This document shows, in pieces, positions 7,661-16,987 of a DNA stretch of 64,000 nt. The notes under the pieces are model-generated. The model did no database searches. It was not told the origin of the DNA and was given only the letters and a program-made list of their open reading frames with translations. This DNA is from JAABQG01 sp963726365. GTDB taxonomy: Bacteria > Pseudomonadota > Gammaproteobacteria > Burkholderiales > Burkholderiaceae_C. The stretch lies in contig CAVSCI010000008.1 of assembly GCA_963726365.1 (NCBI GenBank), positions 124,001 through 188,000 on the forward strand, given 5' to 3'. Within the stretch, counting starts at the first letter, position 1, and each line of letters starts with the position of its first letter. Made by a program: the position numbers and the translations under genes.

Positions 7661-8476
7661 TCACACCACCTGTCGCCCCAGCAGACCCGAGATGCGCCGC
7701 AGCAACCATTTCGGCGTGCTGCGCGAGGCCAGCATCGCCGCCTGGTTCACGACACCCGGCACGCAGATCACATCGCCCTGCATGCAGGCGTCGAAACCCT
7801 GGCGCGCCACATCGGTCACATCACCGATCAGGAAGCCCGGAATACGCGACACCTGCGGATTGGCGCCGACCGCCTGGTCCAGCATGCCGGTGGCGGTAAT
7901 GCCGGGGCAAAGGGCGGTGACACTGACGCCGCTGCCGCGCAGTTCCTCGGACAACGATTCGGTCAGCGACAGCACATAGGCCTTGGTGGCGGCGTAGGTG
8001 GCCAGCGAGGGCACCGGCTGGAACGAGGCGATCGAGGCGACGTTGAGCACCCGGCCGGTGCCACGCGCCACCATCGGCGGCACGAAAGCCGACAGCATGG
8101 CGGTCAGGCCCGAGATGTTGAGGTCAATCATCTGCTGGTGGCTGGCCGTGTCCATGACGGCGAACCGGCCCTGCGCCAGCACGCCGGCGTTGTTGACCAG
8201 CACGTCCACCGTCACCTGCGCCCGCTTGAGCTTCGCCGCCAGCGCCTGCGCAGCCCCGGGCTTGGAAAGATCGACCGGTTCCACCCGCACTTTGACTTTG
8301 TGCTGGGCAGAAAGGGCTGCGGCCAGGGCCTTCAGCTTGTCCGCACTGCGGGCCACCAGCACCAGGTCATGTCCGGCCGCCGCGAAGCAGCCCGCCAGCG
8401 ATTCGCCAATGCCGGACGAGGCACCGGTGACCAGGGCTGTGCCCTTGGCGGGGGTGTTGGTTCGGGCTTTCGGCAT
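7661..8476 (-). CDS. Short-chain dehydrogenase/reductase
   Basis: A 271-residue classical SDR. The cofactor motif TGASSGIG is near residue 17, NNAG near 97, and the catalytic Ser and Tyr-x-x-x-Lys (TYAATKAY) follow. The start MPKARTNTP is chosen because it has a GGAGAG ribosome-binding site and gives the usual distance to the TGASSGIG motif; the open frame extends 66 bases further up without resemblance. The C-terminal region after the catalytic site is of the type seen in SDRs acting on fatty or ketone substrates, but no specific reaction can be named. The glutamine amidotransferase gene ends 34 bases upstream. Confidence 0.88.
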   Translation of the reverse strand: MPKARTNTPAKGTALVTGASSGIGESLAGCFAAAGHDLVLVARSADKLKALAAALSAQHKVKVRVEPVDLSKPGAAQALAAKLKRAQVTVDVLVNNAGVLAQGRFAVMDTASHQQMIDLNISGLTAMLSAFVPPMVARGTGRVLNVASIASFQPVPSLATYAATKAYVLSLTESLSEELRGSGVSVTALCPGITATGMLDQAVGANPQVSRIPGFLIGDVTDVARQGFDACMQGDVICVPGVVNQAAMLASRSTPKWLLRRISGLLGRQVV

Positions 8477-8510
8477 GCGGTCTCTCCAGCAGTTGAACGT
8501 TGAGGGGCGG

Positions 8511-9248
8511 CTACGCCGGCGGGACGCCAAAGCCTTCGACAAATGCCACCATCATGCGCGCCACGGCCACGCCATCGTGCGGATGCTCCAGGCTCTGTTT
8601 GCCCGCAGCATAGCGGTCTTCACCGAGCACCGCGCGGCGCTTGTCCAGCAACTTGCCCAGGATGATCTCGTCCATCTCGGGGTGGGGCTGGATGCTGAAC
8701 ACGTGATCGCCCACGGCAAATCCGGCCACCGGGCAGAAATCGCTGGTGGCGAACAGGCGCGCGCCGGCAGGCAGCTCCAGCACTTGGTCCTGGTGGCTGG
8801 CCAGCAGTGCCAGATCGTCCGCCTGGGGTCCATCCTCGCCCATTGCCAGCGGCGCCTGCCAAGGCGAGGCGATCCGATAGGCCATGCGCCCCGCGCCCCA
8901 GCCCTGTGGTGCACGGCCCACCTTGGCGCCCAGCACCACACCCAGAAGCTGGTGGCCGAAGCAGACGCCGATGATCTTCTTGCGCTGCGCCAGCAGGGCC
9001 GCCACCTGGCGCCGCAACTCGACAACCCACGGGTCATCGGACCACGCATCGGCGCGGCTGCCGGTCAGCAGCACGGCGTCATAGGCTTCAAACGACGCCG
9101 GGTAGTGGCCCTGCATGGCATTGAAGGCGTCGAAGTGCCAGTCGGCGCCGGCCTCGCGGAACAGGTTCTCGAACGAATCGGCCAGGCGCTGCAGGTGCGG
9201 CGCCATGCCGGGGTCATAAACGTCGTTTTCAAGAATGCAGATCTTCAT
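8511..9248 (-). CDS. Class I glutamine amidotransferase domain protein
   Basis: A 245-residue stand-alone class I glutamine amidotransferase. The nucleophile elbow GVCFGHQLLG places the catalytic Cys at about 96, and the His-x-Glu pair is in QPHPEMD (about 189-191). It resembles the GMP synthase-like/YfeJ group and the gamma-glutamyl hydrolase-like enzymes that act on small gamma-glutamyl compounds. No synthetase partner is adjacent, so ammonia transfer to a partner cannot be shown. It sits in a run of minus-strand genes with an 11-base gap after the upstream serine hydrolase gene, suggesting co-transcription. Confidence 0.87.
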   Translation of the reverse strand: MKICILENDVYDPGMAPHLQRLADSFENLFREAGADWHFDAFNAMQGHYPASFEAYDAVLLTGSRADAWSDDPWVVELRRQVAALLAQRKKIIGVCFGHQLLGVVLGAKVGRAPQGWGAGRMAYRIASPWQAPLAMGEDGPQADDLALLASHQDQVLELPAGARLFATSDFCPVAGFAVGDHVFSIQPHPEMDEIILGKLLDKRRAVLGEDRYAAGKQSLEHPHDGVAVARMMVAFVEGFGVPPA

Positions 9249-9258
9249 CGCAACCGCA

Positions 9259-10452
9259 TCAGTCCACCAGCATGGCGTAAACCAGGTCGCGAAATAGCGG
9301 CCGGTAGAACTCGCGCTGGTTCGGCGCCTGGATCATCAGGAGGGCAAACAGCTCTTCGGCCGGGTCCACGAAGAAAGTGGTGCCCGCGATGCCGCCCCAG
9401 TAATACATGCCCGGCGAGCCGGGTGTCGGGGCGATGCCCGTCGCAAGGCGCACCGCAAATCCCAGACCGAAGCCGTGCCCCGGCGGCAACAGTGCCGCGC
9501 TGGCGCCCGCCGCGACGGGGATCGCGCCCAGGTGATCGGACGTCATGTAGTCCACGATGCGCGGGCCCAGCAGGCGCACGCCGTCCAGCGCGCCCTTGTT
9601 CATCATGAACTGCAGGAAGCGCGCGTAGTCGCGCGCCGTGGACACCAGCCCGCCGCCGCCGCTCTCCAGGAGCCCGGGCTTGTGGAGGTCGATCACGATC
9701 ATCGGCTCGCCGCCATCAGGGTCGTGCGCAAAGGGCTCGGCCAGGCGGGCCAGATGCTGGGGTGGCACGGTGAAGCCGGTGTCGGTCATGCCCAGGGGCT
9801 CGAAGATGTGCTCTTTCAGGAAGGCCCCCAGCGCCTGGCCGCTGATCACCTCCACCAGGCGGCCCAGCACGTCGGTGGCGCGGCTGTATTCCCAGACACT
9901 GCCCGGCTGGGCCATCAGCGGAATGCCGGCCAGCGTCTCGCAGAAGGTGGCATTGCTGCGTTCCCGCGAGCCCATCTGGACCGCGGCGTACTCGCGCTGC
10001 ACAAACGACTCGCCGAGGAATTCGTAGCTCAGGCCGGCGGTATGGCGCAGCAAATCCTGCACGGTCGCGGGCCGGGCCAGGGCTTCGAGTCGGACCTGAC
10101 CGCCCCGCTCCATCGCCACCTTCTGCCCGGCAAACTCGTGAAGGTATTTGGCCACCGGATCATTCAGCAACAACCGTCCCTGCTCCATCAGCATCATCGC
10201 CGCCACCGAAACGATGGGCTTGGTCATCGAGTAAATGCGGAAGATCGAATCCCGCGTCATCGGCGTGCCGGCGGCCGGATCCTGGCGGCCCAGGTGCTCG
10301 AACAGCGCGACCTTGCCACGCCGCGCCACCAGCGCCACGGCGCCGGGCAGGCGCTGCCGGTCGATCTCGGACTGCAGCACGTCGAGCAGGCGCTGCGCGC
10401 GCAGCGGGCACAGGCCCACATCAGCGGGCGTGGCGGTGGGCAAGAAATGCAT
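9259..10452 (-). CDS. Serine hydrolase of the beta-lactamase class C/esterase EstB family
   Basis: A 397-residue protein with the Ser-x-x-Lys active-site motif SMTK (Ser75-Lys78) and the second motif Tyr-Ser-x (EYSRATDVLG). The third KTG-type box is replaced by an HGFGLGF-type segment, as in family VIII carboxylesterases. No signal peptide is evident, which fits an intracellular esterase rather than a secreted beta-lactamase. A ribosome-binding site (GAGGA) precedes the ATG. The natural substrate is unknown; short-chain ester hydrolysis is the usual activity of this group. Confidence 0.87.
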   Translation of the reverse strand: MHFLPTATPADVGLCPLRAQRLLDVLQSEIDRQRLPGAVALVARRGKVALFEHLGRQDPAAGTPMTRDSIFRIYSMTKPIVSVAAMMLMEQGRLLLNDPVAKYLHEFAGQKVAMERGGQVRLEALARPATVQDLLRHTAGLSYEFLGESFVQREYAAVQMGSRERSNATFCETLAGIPLMAQPGSVWEYSRATDVLGRLVEVISGQALGAFLKEHIFEPLGMTDTGFTVPPQHLARLAEPFAHDPDGGEPMIVIDLHKPGLLESGGGGLVSTARDYARFLQFMMNKGALDGVRLLGPRIVDYMTSDHLGAIPVAAGASAALLPPGHGFGLGFAVRLATGIAPTPGSPGMYYWGGIAGTTFFVDPAEELFALLMIQAPNQREFYRPLFRDLVYAMLVD

Positions 10453-10483
10453 GGAAGTGTCCTCCTCTGATCTTCGCAGCTAC

Positions 10484-11525
10484 TCAGGCGCCAAAGCGCT
10501 GGCGGGCCAGTGCAGCGCCCTGCGCCAGCGCCAGCAGCTTGCCCTCGGCCACCTCGCGGCTCATCGGCGCCAGGCCGCAGTTGGTGCAGGCAAACAGGCG
10601 GTTTTTCGGCACGAACTGCAGCGCGGTGCCAATCGTGTCGGCCACCTGCTCGGGCGTTTCGATCACGTCGCTGGCCACGTCGATCACGCCGACCAGCACG
10701 TCCTTGCCCTCCAGCAGCTTCATCAGGTGCGGCGGCACGTGCGAGTGATAGCACTCCAGGCTCACCTGCTGGATGCTGCTCTTCGCCAGCGCCGGGAAGA
10801 TCTGCTCGTACTGGCGCCACTCGTCGCCCAGCGTCTGCTTCCAGTCCACATTGGCCTGGATGCCGTAGCCGTAGCAGATGTGGACCGCCGTGGTGCAGGT
10901 CAGGCCCTGCGCGGCACGCTCCAGCGCCTTCACGCCCCAGTCGGCGGCCTCCTTCATGTAGACGTTGAAGGCCGGCTCGTCGAACTGGATGATGTCCACG
11001 CCGTCGGCCTGCAGCGCCAGCGCCTCCTGGTTCAGCAGTTCGGCAAAGGCGAAGGCCATCTTGACCTTGTCGCCGTAAAAGCGGTCGGCCACGGTGTCCA
11101 CGATGGTCATCGGGCCGGGCAGCGTGAACTTGAGTTTCTCGCTTCGTGTGCGCGCGCGCCAGTTGCGCCTCGAAGGCATGCACGCGGCCCTTCAGGCGCA
11201 GCGGCGCCACCACCTGCGGCACCATCGCGTCGTAGCGGTTGTCGCGGATGCCCATCTTCACCTTGTGCTCGAAGTCGATGCCCTCGACCTGCTCCAGGAA
11301 GCCGTGCACGAAATGCTGGCGCGACTGCTCGCCGTCGCCCACGATGTCCAGCCCGGCGTCCTCCTGCAGCTTGATCCACAACAGCGTGGCATCGGCCTTG
11401 GCCTGCCGCAGCTCAGCGCCCTGGGCGTGCCACTGCGGCCAGAGTTTCTGCGTCTCGGCCAGCCAGGCAGGCTTGGGCAGGCTGCCGGCGATGGCGGTGG
11501 GGAAGGTCTGGGCGGGTGGCGTCAT
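10484..11525 (-). CDS. MetE C-terminal-like methionine synthase II family protein (one frameshift)
   Basis: About 346 residues of the cobalamin-independent methionine synthase C-terminal family. The N-terminal GSLPKP segment, the LPGPMTIVDT loop, the FDEPAFNVY segment, HICYGYG and the C-terminal NCGLAPMS are typical of the single-domain, archaeal MetE-like type found in many Burkholderiales. The conserved zinc-site residues appear as His in AVHIC and Cys in TNCGL. The frame breaks once near 11140, between EAQLARAHTK and KLKFTLPGPM; removing one base restores it. The protein could methylate homocysteine from methylcobalamin or folate; related stand-alone proteins often have other methyl donors. 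Confidence 0.8.
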
Positions 11526-11627
11526 GGTGGGGGCTCCTGATCCTGTTCAACCGGTCCCATTGTGGCATCGCGAACCCAAACGAATGGAAGGCACCCTAAC
11601 GCGTGCGCCACCGGCGCGCGACAGCCC

Positions 11628-12521
11628 TTAACCGGCACTGCCGCGCGGCATAGCCAAGCTGCCCAGCAGCGGCACCGGAAGGGCCTGCACGCCTGCCTCC
11701 TCGATCTCGCGCAGAAAGCCCGGCAAATCCACGCCAGGCAGCATCTCGGGCGGCGCGTCAATGGGCGTAACCATCGTATCCCAGTGGCAGGGCACGATCC
11801 ATCGGGGCTGCGTCAGCTCCACCACCTCGCGCACGTAGCCCGGACGGTAGCGCCGGCCGATGGCGCACAGGCACACCAAGTCGGCCTTGCAGCCCTGGAG
11901 CTCGTCGCGGATGAAATCGGCCGAGTCCACATGCAGCACGCGCAGGCCGCCCGTGTCCACCAGCCAGTTGAACACCTGGCCGTGGCGCAGGTCGCGCATG
12001 CGCGCCGGCCAGGGCGGCGGTGCGGTGATGTCGCCGGGCAGCGGGATCTTGCCGAACAGCGCCTTGCCATGCACCGAGGGCAGGCCGCGCAGCGTCCAGG
12101 CGCCGCTGGCAACGTCTTCACGCCCCGCGGTCTCCAGCAGCTGTGCCTCGGGCAGACCGGCCGCGCGGCCCACCATGCACGTGGCGGTGGACCCCACGAG
12201 CCGCGCGCCCGTCTGCTGGCACAGCACCGGGCCGTCGAGGATGTGGTCGAAATGCGCATGGCCGATCAGCACGTCGTCGGCCCTGGGGATCAGGCGCCGC
12301 ACCAGCGCGGGGTCGCTCGGCAGGGGCTTGTTGGCCAGCAGATGGCCCAGCGGGTGGCGCGTGACAAACGGGTCCAGGACCACGGTGCGCTCCGGCGCGC
12401 TCAGCACGAAGCCGGCGGCGCCGAGGTAGGTCAGGGTGAGCGGGTCGGACGACGCCGGCAGTGTCGCGTGGTCGAACCAGGCGGGTTCAGGCGGGACCAG
12501 GCCCAGCAGGCGTCTGAACAT
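11628..12521 (-). CDS. Metallo-beta-lactamase-fold hydrolase
   Basis: A 297-residue protein with the MBL metal motif HAHFDH (about residues 90-93 for the core) and later histidines and aspartates (VDSADF, VPCHWDT) of the UlaG/ZipD-like branch. The start MFRRLLGLVPPEP is preferred; the frame is open 90 bases further up but that part overlaps the end of the channel gene and lacks family resemblance. There is no signal peptide, so it is cytoplasmic. The reaction is unknown; this branch includes phosphodiesterases and lactonases. Confidence 0.82.
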   Translation of the reverse strand: MFRRLLGLVPPEPAWFDHATLPASSDPLTLTYLGAAGFVLSAPERTVVLDPFVTRHPLGHLLANKPLPSDPALVRRLIPRADDVLIGHAHFDHILDGPVLCQQTGARLVGSTATCMVGRAAGLPEAQLLETAGREDVASGAWTLRGLPSVHGKALFGKIPLPGDITAPPPWPARMRDLRHGQVFNWLVDTGGLRVLHVDSADFIRDELQGCKADLVCLCAIGRRYRPGYVREVVELTQPRWIVPCHWDTMVTPIDAPPEMLPGVDLPGFLREIEEAGVQALPVPLLGSLAMPRGSAG

Positions 12522-12546
12522 CGCGGGGTGTCCTGAGGCTTGGTTC

Positions 12547-13431
12547 TCAGCCGTCCTGATACGGCGGCAACGGTGCAGCGCAATGCATGCAGTAGAGCGC
12601 GTCGGGCGCATGCCCCTCGGTCAGGCACTCGTGGCAGGTGCGCGTGGTGGTCGGGCGGCGCTGGCGCTGAGCCGCCATCTCGGCGGTGACGATGCCCGTT
12701 GGTACGGCCAGCGTGCCCCAGCCCAGCAGCATCATCATCGAGGCGATCAGCCGGCCCAGATCGGTCTTGGGGGTGATGTCGCCAAAGCCCACGGTGGTGA
12801 TCGTAGTGATGGCCCAATAGACCGAGATGGGAATGCTCGTGAAGCCGTTGGCCGGCCCCTCCACCACGTACATCAGCGTGCCCATCACCACCACGATCAT
12901 CAACACCACCGATAAAAACACCATGATCTTGCGCCGGCTGGCCACCAGTGCGCTGCCCAGCGACTGGAATTCAGACAAATACGCCGTGAGCTTGAAGATC
13001 CTGAACACCCGCAACAGGCGCAACACACGCACATCGATCAGCGCATGCATTTCGGGCACCAGCAGCGCCAGGTACGTGGGCAGAATGGCCAGCAGGTCGA
13101 CGATGCCGAAAAAACTGGTGGCGTAGCGCAGGGGATGGCGCACGCACACCAGGCGCGCCAGGTACTCCAGCGTGAAGACCAGGGTGAACAGCCACTCCAT
13201 CACGGTGAACGGCGTTTCGAAGCGGACCTGAAGCGCGTTGACGCTGCTGGCCATGACCACGGCGAGGCTCAGCAGAATGATGGCAATGAGCCAGCGATCG
13301 AACAGTTGCCCGGCGCGGGTGTCGGCTTCGAAGATGATGGTGTACAGCCGCAGCCGCCATCCTTGCAGCGGCTTGCCGAGATCTTCGGCCGTCGACGGAA
13401 GGGGGCGGTCAGGGGATACGGGTGGGTTCAT
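12547..13431 (-). CDS. Voltage-gated potassium channel-like ion transporter with C-terminal zinc-ribbon-like tail
   Basis: A 294-residue six-helix channel subunit. The S4 voltage sensor reads RVLRLLRVFRIFK (about 135-147) and the selectivity filter TTVGFGD (about 212-218). The first helix starts near residue 46. An unusual cytoplasmic tail carries CHEC and CMHC (Cys266/269/281/284), a likely zinc ribbon. The start MNPPVSPDRP (13431) is used; a second ATG at 13470 would add 13 residues (MASEIRPDE) and is equally possible because neither has a clear ribosome-binding site. A KvAP/Kch-like potassium selectivity is expected from the GFG filter. Confidence 0.88.
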   Translation of the reverse strand: MNPPVSPDRPLPSTAEDLGKPLQGWRLRLYTIIFEADTRAGQLFDRWLIAIILLSLAVVMASSVNALQVRFETPFTVMEWLFTLVFTLEYLARLVCVRHPLRYATSFFGIVDLLAILPTYLALLVPEMHALIDVRVLRLLRVFRIFKLTAYLSEFQSLGSALVASRRKIMVFLSVVLMIVVVMGTLMYVVEGPANGFTSIPISVYWAITTITTVGFGDITPKTDLGRLIASMMMLLGWGTLAVPTGIVTAEMAAQRQRRPTTTRTCHECLTEGHAPDALYCMHCAAPLPPYQDG

Positions 13432-13639
13432 GCGGCTCGGCGTTTCATCAGGGCGGATCTCCGACGCCATTGTGCCCATTTGCCCAAACCCGCCCTGCAC
13501 TTTCGGGGATGGGCAACGCGCAGCAACCGGTTGCTGCACCGGCGAGGTGTTGTTCGCACACCCAACAGCTCCTGAATCCAGAGCATGTAGCATCCTTTTT
13601 ACGATGGGTACCGAGCAATTTGACCGAAAAACCCGCCGT

Positions 13640-15340
13640 TCAGGTCCCTTCCATCTCCTGCAGCGTGCGCCACATCACCTTGCCGCTGCCGCTCTTGGGC
13701 AGGGCCTCGACGAACTGCACCACGCGCGGCACCTTGTAGACGGCCATGTTGTCGCGGCACCAGTCGATGATGTCCTGCTCGCCGACTTGGCCCCGGTGGC
13801 TCTGGCGCAGTACCACCACGGCCTTGACCGACTCGCCACGGTAGGCGTCCTTGGTCGAGATGATGCAGGCCTCCTGGATGGCGGGATGGCGGAACATCAG
13901 CGCCTCGACCTCGGCCGGCCAGACCTTGAAGCCGCTCGCATTGATCATGCGCTTGAGCCGGTCGGTCATGAAGAAGTAGCCGTCCTCGTCGATGCGGCCC
14001 AGGTCGCCGGAGCGGAAGAAGCGCTTGCCGTCAAGCTCGATGAAGGCCTGCGCCGTGGCGTCGGGCCGCTTCCAGTAGCCCTTGAAGACTTCCGGGCCGC
14101 AGATGATGATCTCGCCGGCCTCGCCCTGCGGCAGCTCCTGCAGCGTTTCCGGGTCGATGATCCGCGCGTCGGTGCTCATGAACGGGATGCCCAGGCACTG
14201 CTGCTTGGGGGCATCGGGCGGGTTGGTGTGCGACGGGGCGGCGGTTTCGGTCAGGCCGTAGCCTTCCACGTACCGCAGCCCGAACAGATCGAGCAGGCGC
14301 TGCGCCACCGCCTGCGGCATGGCCGCGCCGCCGCCGCCGATGTAGACCAGGCTGGACAGGTCGTACTTCTCGAAGCTCGGGCTGCCCAGCAGGTCGATCA
14401 CCATGGTGGGGATGTTGGTCCAGTGCGTGACTTTCCAGCGCGAGATCAGCCGGCCGGCCAGTTCGCGGTCCCAGCGCGGCATGATGACCAGCGTGGCGCC
14501 GGCCAGGATGGTGGTGTGCATCACGCTGACCATGCCGGTGATGTGGAACATCGGCACCACGGCCAGCGTGACGTTCTCGGGCGTGCCGTTGCCCCAGATG
14601 CCGCTGGCCATGGCGTTGTGCATCACGCTGGCGTGCGTGTGCATGCAGCCCTTGGGCAGGCCGGTGGTGCCGCTGGTGTAGGGCAGGATCGACAGGTCGG
14701 CCGGGCCAACGGTCAGCGCGGGCGGCGGCAGGTCATGGGCCAGCGCGTCATGCCACGCATGCACCTCGCCGCCGTCGAGTGGGGGCGGCGCATGGTGTGT
14801 GAGCAGCCAGTCGGTCCAGACCTCGGGCGGCGCGTCAGCGCCACTCACGTTGCCATCAAAGGCGTCGGTGAAGTGCGTGACGATCAGGTGCACCAGGCGC
14901 TGGCCTTCGGGCAGGGCGTCGCTGGCGCGGGCGAGTTCGGCCGCCAGATCGGAGGTGGTCAGGGCGACCCTGGCGTCGGGGTCGGTGATGTAGTGCTTGA
15001 GCTCCTCCGCGCGGTTCATCGGGTTCACCGGCACCACCACGGCGTTGGCGCGCAGGATGGCGAAATGCGCGATCACCAGCTGCGGGCAGTTCTGCATGTT
15101 CAGCACCACGCGGTCGCCTTTGCCCACGCCCAGCGCCGCCAGTCGCGCCGCCAGTCGCTCGGCCTGCAGCACGACCTGCGAGTAGGTGAACACCCGCCCG
15201 AAGAACACCAGCGCGGCCTTGTCCGGGTAGCGCCGCGCGCTGATCGCCAGGTTGTCCCACAGCGAGGTTGCCGGTGGCGTGATGGCGTGGGGCAGCCGCT
15301 TCGGCCAGAACTTGTAGTGGGCACGAACGGCTTCTCGCAT
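13640..15340 (-). CDS. Long-chain-fatty-acid-CoA ligase-like AMP-binding enzyme
   Basis: A 566-residue member of the acyl-adenylate-forming superfamily, which activates a carboxylic acid with ATP and joins it to CoA. Core motifs are in order: P-loop YTSGTTGLPKG (221-231), YGLTETAA, the hinge SGDLGRIDEDGYFF and the catalytic lysine region PKSGSGKVMWRTLQ near the C-terminus. The length and motif spelling fit medium/long-chain fatty acid CoA ligases (FadD3/AlkK-like). The start is the ATG of MREAVRAHYK. The divergent neighbour is a Bug receptor; a shared substrate is possible but not shown. Confidence 0.9.
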   Translation of the reverse strand: MREAVRAHYKFWPKRLPHAITPPATSLWDNLAISARRYPDKAALVFFGRVFTYSQVVLQAERLAARLAALGVGKGDRVVLNMQNCPQLVIAHFAILRANAVVVPVNPMNRAEELKHYITDPDARVALTTSDLAAELARASDALPEGQRLVHLIVTHFTDAFDGNVSGADAPPEVWTDWLLTHHAPPPLDGGEVHAWHDALAHDLPPPALTVGPADLSILPYTSGTTGLPKGCMHTHASVMHNAMASGIWGNGTPENVTLAVVPMFHITGMVSVMHTTILAGATLVIMPRWDRELAGRLISRWKVTHWTNIPTMVIDLLGSPSFEKYDLSSLVYIGGGGAAMPQAVAQRLLDLFGLRYVEGYGLTETAAPSHTNPPDAPKQQCLGIPFMSTDARIIDPETLQELPQGEAGEIIICGPEVFKGYWKRPDATAQAFIELDGKRFFRSGDLGRIDEDGYFFMTDRLKRMINASGFKVWPAEVEALMFRHPAIQEACIISTKDAYRGESVKAVVVLRQSHRGQVGEQDIIDWCRDNMAVYKVPRVVQFVEALPKSGSGKVMWRTLQEMEGT

Positions 15341-15475
15341 GGTGTCTCCTGGGGCGGCATGACGCCGGATGGGCGATGCTAAACCTTGGACGCCCGATGC
15401 GCCGGCCTCGGGTTGTCACGGTGGTGACCAGGCTCCGGCCTGTCTATCATCCAGGGCAGTACAAGGAGTCTTTAC

Positions 15476-16447
15476 ATGCGCGTCATCCCGTTCGTCCGTT
15501 TGGCTTTCGCGGCAGCCTCGCTGGCCGCCTGCACGCTGGCCGCTGCCGCTTTTCCTGAGAAACCGATCCGCATCGTCGTCGGTTTTCCGGCCGGTGGCCC
15601 CCTCGACCAGCACGCGCGCCTGCTGTCGGACAAGCTGCAGGCGGTGCTGGGCCAGCCGGTGCTGATCGACTACAAGTCCGGCGCCGGCGGCACCGTGGGC
15701 GCGCAGGAGGTCATGAAGGCCGCGCCCGACGGCTACACGCTGATGCTGGCCAACACCGGCGTGATGGTGATCAACCCCGCGCTGTACAGCAAGCTGCCCT
15801 ACGCCACCCTGAAAGACTTCACGCCCATCGCGCGCACCGCCATGCAACCGCTGGCCCTGCTGGTCAACCCCAAGGTGCCGGCCAACAGCCTGAAGGAGTT
15901 CATGGACTACGCCCGCGCCCGCCCCGGCCAGGTGAACTATGGCTCGGCCGGCAACGGCGGCATCAGCCACCTGGTGCCCGAGATGTTCAAGTCCGAGACC
16001 GGCCTGTTCCTGGTCCACATTCCCTACCGCGGCAGCGCGCCGGCCTTCACCGACCTGATGGCCGGCCAGGTGCAGTTCATGGCCGAGTCCATCCCCCAAG
16101 CGGCGAACTACCACAAGCAGGGCAAGGTGCGCGCGCTGGCCGTCACCAGCCGCGAGCGCAACCCGGCCCTGCCCGACGTGCCCACGGTGATCGAGGCCGG
16201 CATCAAGGGCTTCGAGGTGGTGGGCTTCTATGGCTTCCTGGCACCGGCGGGCACGCCCAAAGAGGTGGTGGCCAAACTCAGCGACGCCTTCAAACAGGTT
16301 CTGGCGATGCCCGATATCCGCAACCGCATGATCACCCAGGGCGCCGATCCGGCGTTCCTGGGGTCGGACGATTTCGCGAAATTCCTCGTTGCGGAAACGC
16401 CGCGTTGGGCCGACGCGGTGAAGAAGTCGGGGGCACGGCTGGATTGA
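15476..16447 (+). CDS. Tripartite tricarboxylate transporter substrate-binding protein (Bug family)
   Basis: A 323-residue periplasmic binding protein. The signal peptide ends at about residue 25 (ASLAACTLAAAAFPEKP). The Bug-family hallmarks are KPIRIVVGFPAGGPLD, SGAGGTVGAQEVMKAAPDGYTL and VPYRGSAPAFTDL (here with IPYRG). It captures a small organic acid in the periplasm. TctA/TctB membrane partners are not nearby, as is common in Comamonadaceae, which hold many orphan Bug genes. A clear AAGGAG ribosome-binding site precedes the ATG. The ligand is unknown; the divergent acyl-CoA ligase hints at a carboxylic acid. Confidence 0.92.
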   Translation: MRVIPFVRLAFAAASLAACTLAAAAFPEKPIRIVVGFPAGGPLDQHARLLSDKLQAVLGQPVLIDYKSGAGGTVGAQEVMKAAPDGYTLMLANTGVMVINPALYSKLPYATLKDFTPIARTAMQPLALLVNPKVPANSLKEFMDYARARPGQVNYGSAGNGGISHLVPEMFKSETGLFLVHIPYRGSAPAFTDLMAGQVQFMAESIPQAANYHKQGKVRALAVTSRERNPALPDVPTVIEAGIKGFEVVGFYGFLAPAGTPKEVVAKLSDAFKQVLAMPDIRNRMITQGADPAFLGSDDFAKFLVAETPRWADAVKKSGARLD

Positions 16448-16453
16448 GCCCCA

Positions 16454-16474
16454 TCCACCGTCCCTGACGGTGGA
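16454..16474 (+). terminator. Hairpin after the Bug gene
   Basis: An 8-bp stem TCCACCGT / ACGGTGGA with a CCCTG loop starts seven bases after the stop codon. No T-run follows, so Rho-independent termination would be weak; it may act as an mRNA 3' stabiliser. Confidence 0.45.
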
Positions 16475-16564
16475 CTGAAACGATGGACCGCTCTTTCTTG
16501 ATGCCAGTCAATGCCACACGCCGCACGGATTGAACTTTCAGCCCGCCGACGTATCATTCCACGT

Positions 16565-16987
16565 ATGCGTCGAGTGATCCTTGCCATCATGATTGTCCTG
16601 TTGCCCCTGCGCGGGTGGATGGGCGATGTCATGGCGATGGATGCGGCGATGGAGACTCAGGTCGCTATTCATTCCATAGCTGATGATGGCCAACCGGCGC
16701 TGGGTTCTGTTCAATCTGCCGCCAGTTCCGGTCCGGTGAGCCTCGCCGGCGGCCCCGGGCACTGCCCGGATCATGCCAGTGCAACCGGCGGGGACGCCGA
16801 AGCCGACAGCGAAGCCGCGCCCCAGGGTCAGGCCTGCACCGTGTGCCAGGTCTGCCATACCGTGGCGATGAGCGCAGACGCTACGCCCTTGGCGGCCCTT
16901 CTCCTGCCGGTCCTCGCGCCGGAGACGTCTTTCCACCGCTTCACCAGCGCCCTGCCGGCGCCGGGCCTGAAGCCCCCCATTTCCTGA
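16565..16987 (+). CDS. Small Cys/His-containing secreted protein at the head of the copper island
   Basis: A 140-residue protein with a hydrophobic signal-like N-terminus (MRRVILAIMIVLLPL). Potential metal ligands cluster in GHCPDH and CTVCQVCHTVAM, a CxxCxxCH motif. Small proteins of this kind (DUF2946-like) often precede copper-resistance genes in Betaproteobacteria. The start is the ATG of MRRVIL; the frame is open 54 bases upstream without signal-peptide character. A copy of the dispersed 39-bp repeat lies inside the coding sequence (16674-16712) and encodes a low-complexity spacer, so the N-terminal third is not expected to align with relatives. Function in copper handling is inferred from position and motifs. 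Confidence 0.65.
   Translation: MRRVILAIMIVLLPLRGWMGDVMAMDAAMETQVAIHSIADDGQPALGSVQSAASSGPVSLAGGPGHCPDHASATGGDAEADSEAAPQGQACTVCQVCHTVAMSADATPLAALLLPVLAPETSFHRFTSALPAPGLKPPIS
16674..16712 (+). repeat. Dispersed ~39-bp repeat, copy C (inside a coding sequence)
   Basis: The block runs CCATAGCTGATGATGGCC... to GCGCTGGGTTCTGTTC and matches the family consensus well. Unlike the other copies it lies inside an open reading frame, where it reads as SIADDGQPALGSV. Confidence 0.65.

Noticed and set aside
13238..15382. Long His/Gln/Arg-rich ORF antisense to the acyl-CoA ligase
   Set aside because: Composition matches that of other antisense shadows, with no family resemblance, while the opposite strand encodes a clear adenylate-forming enzyme.
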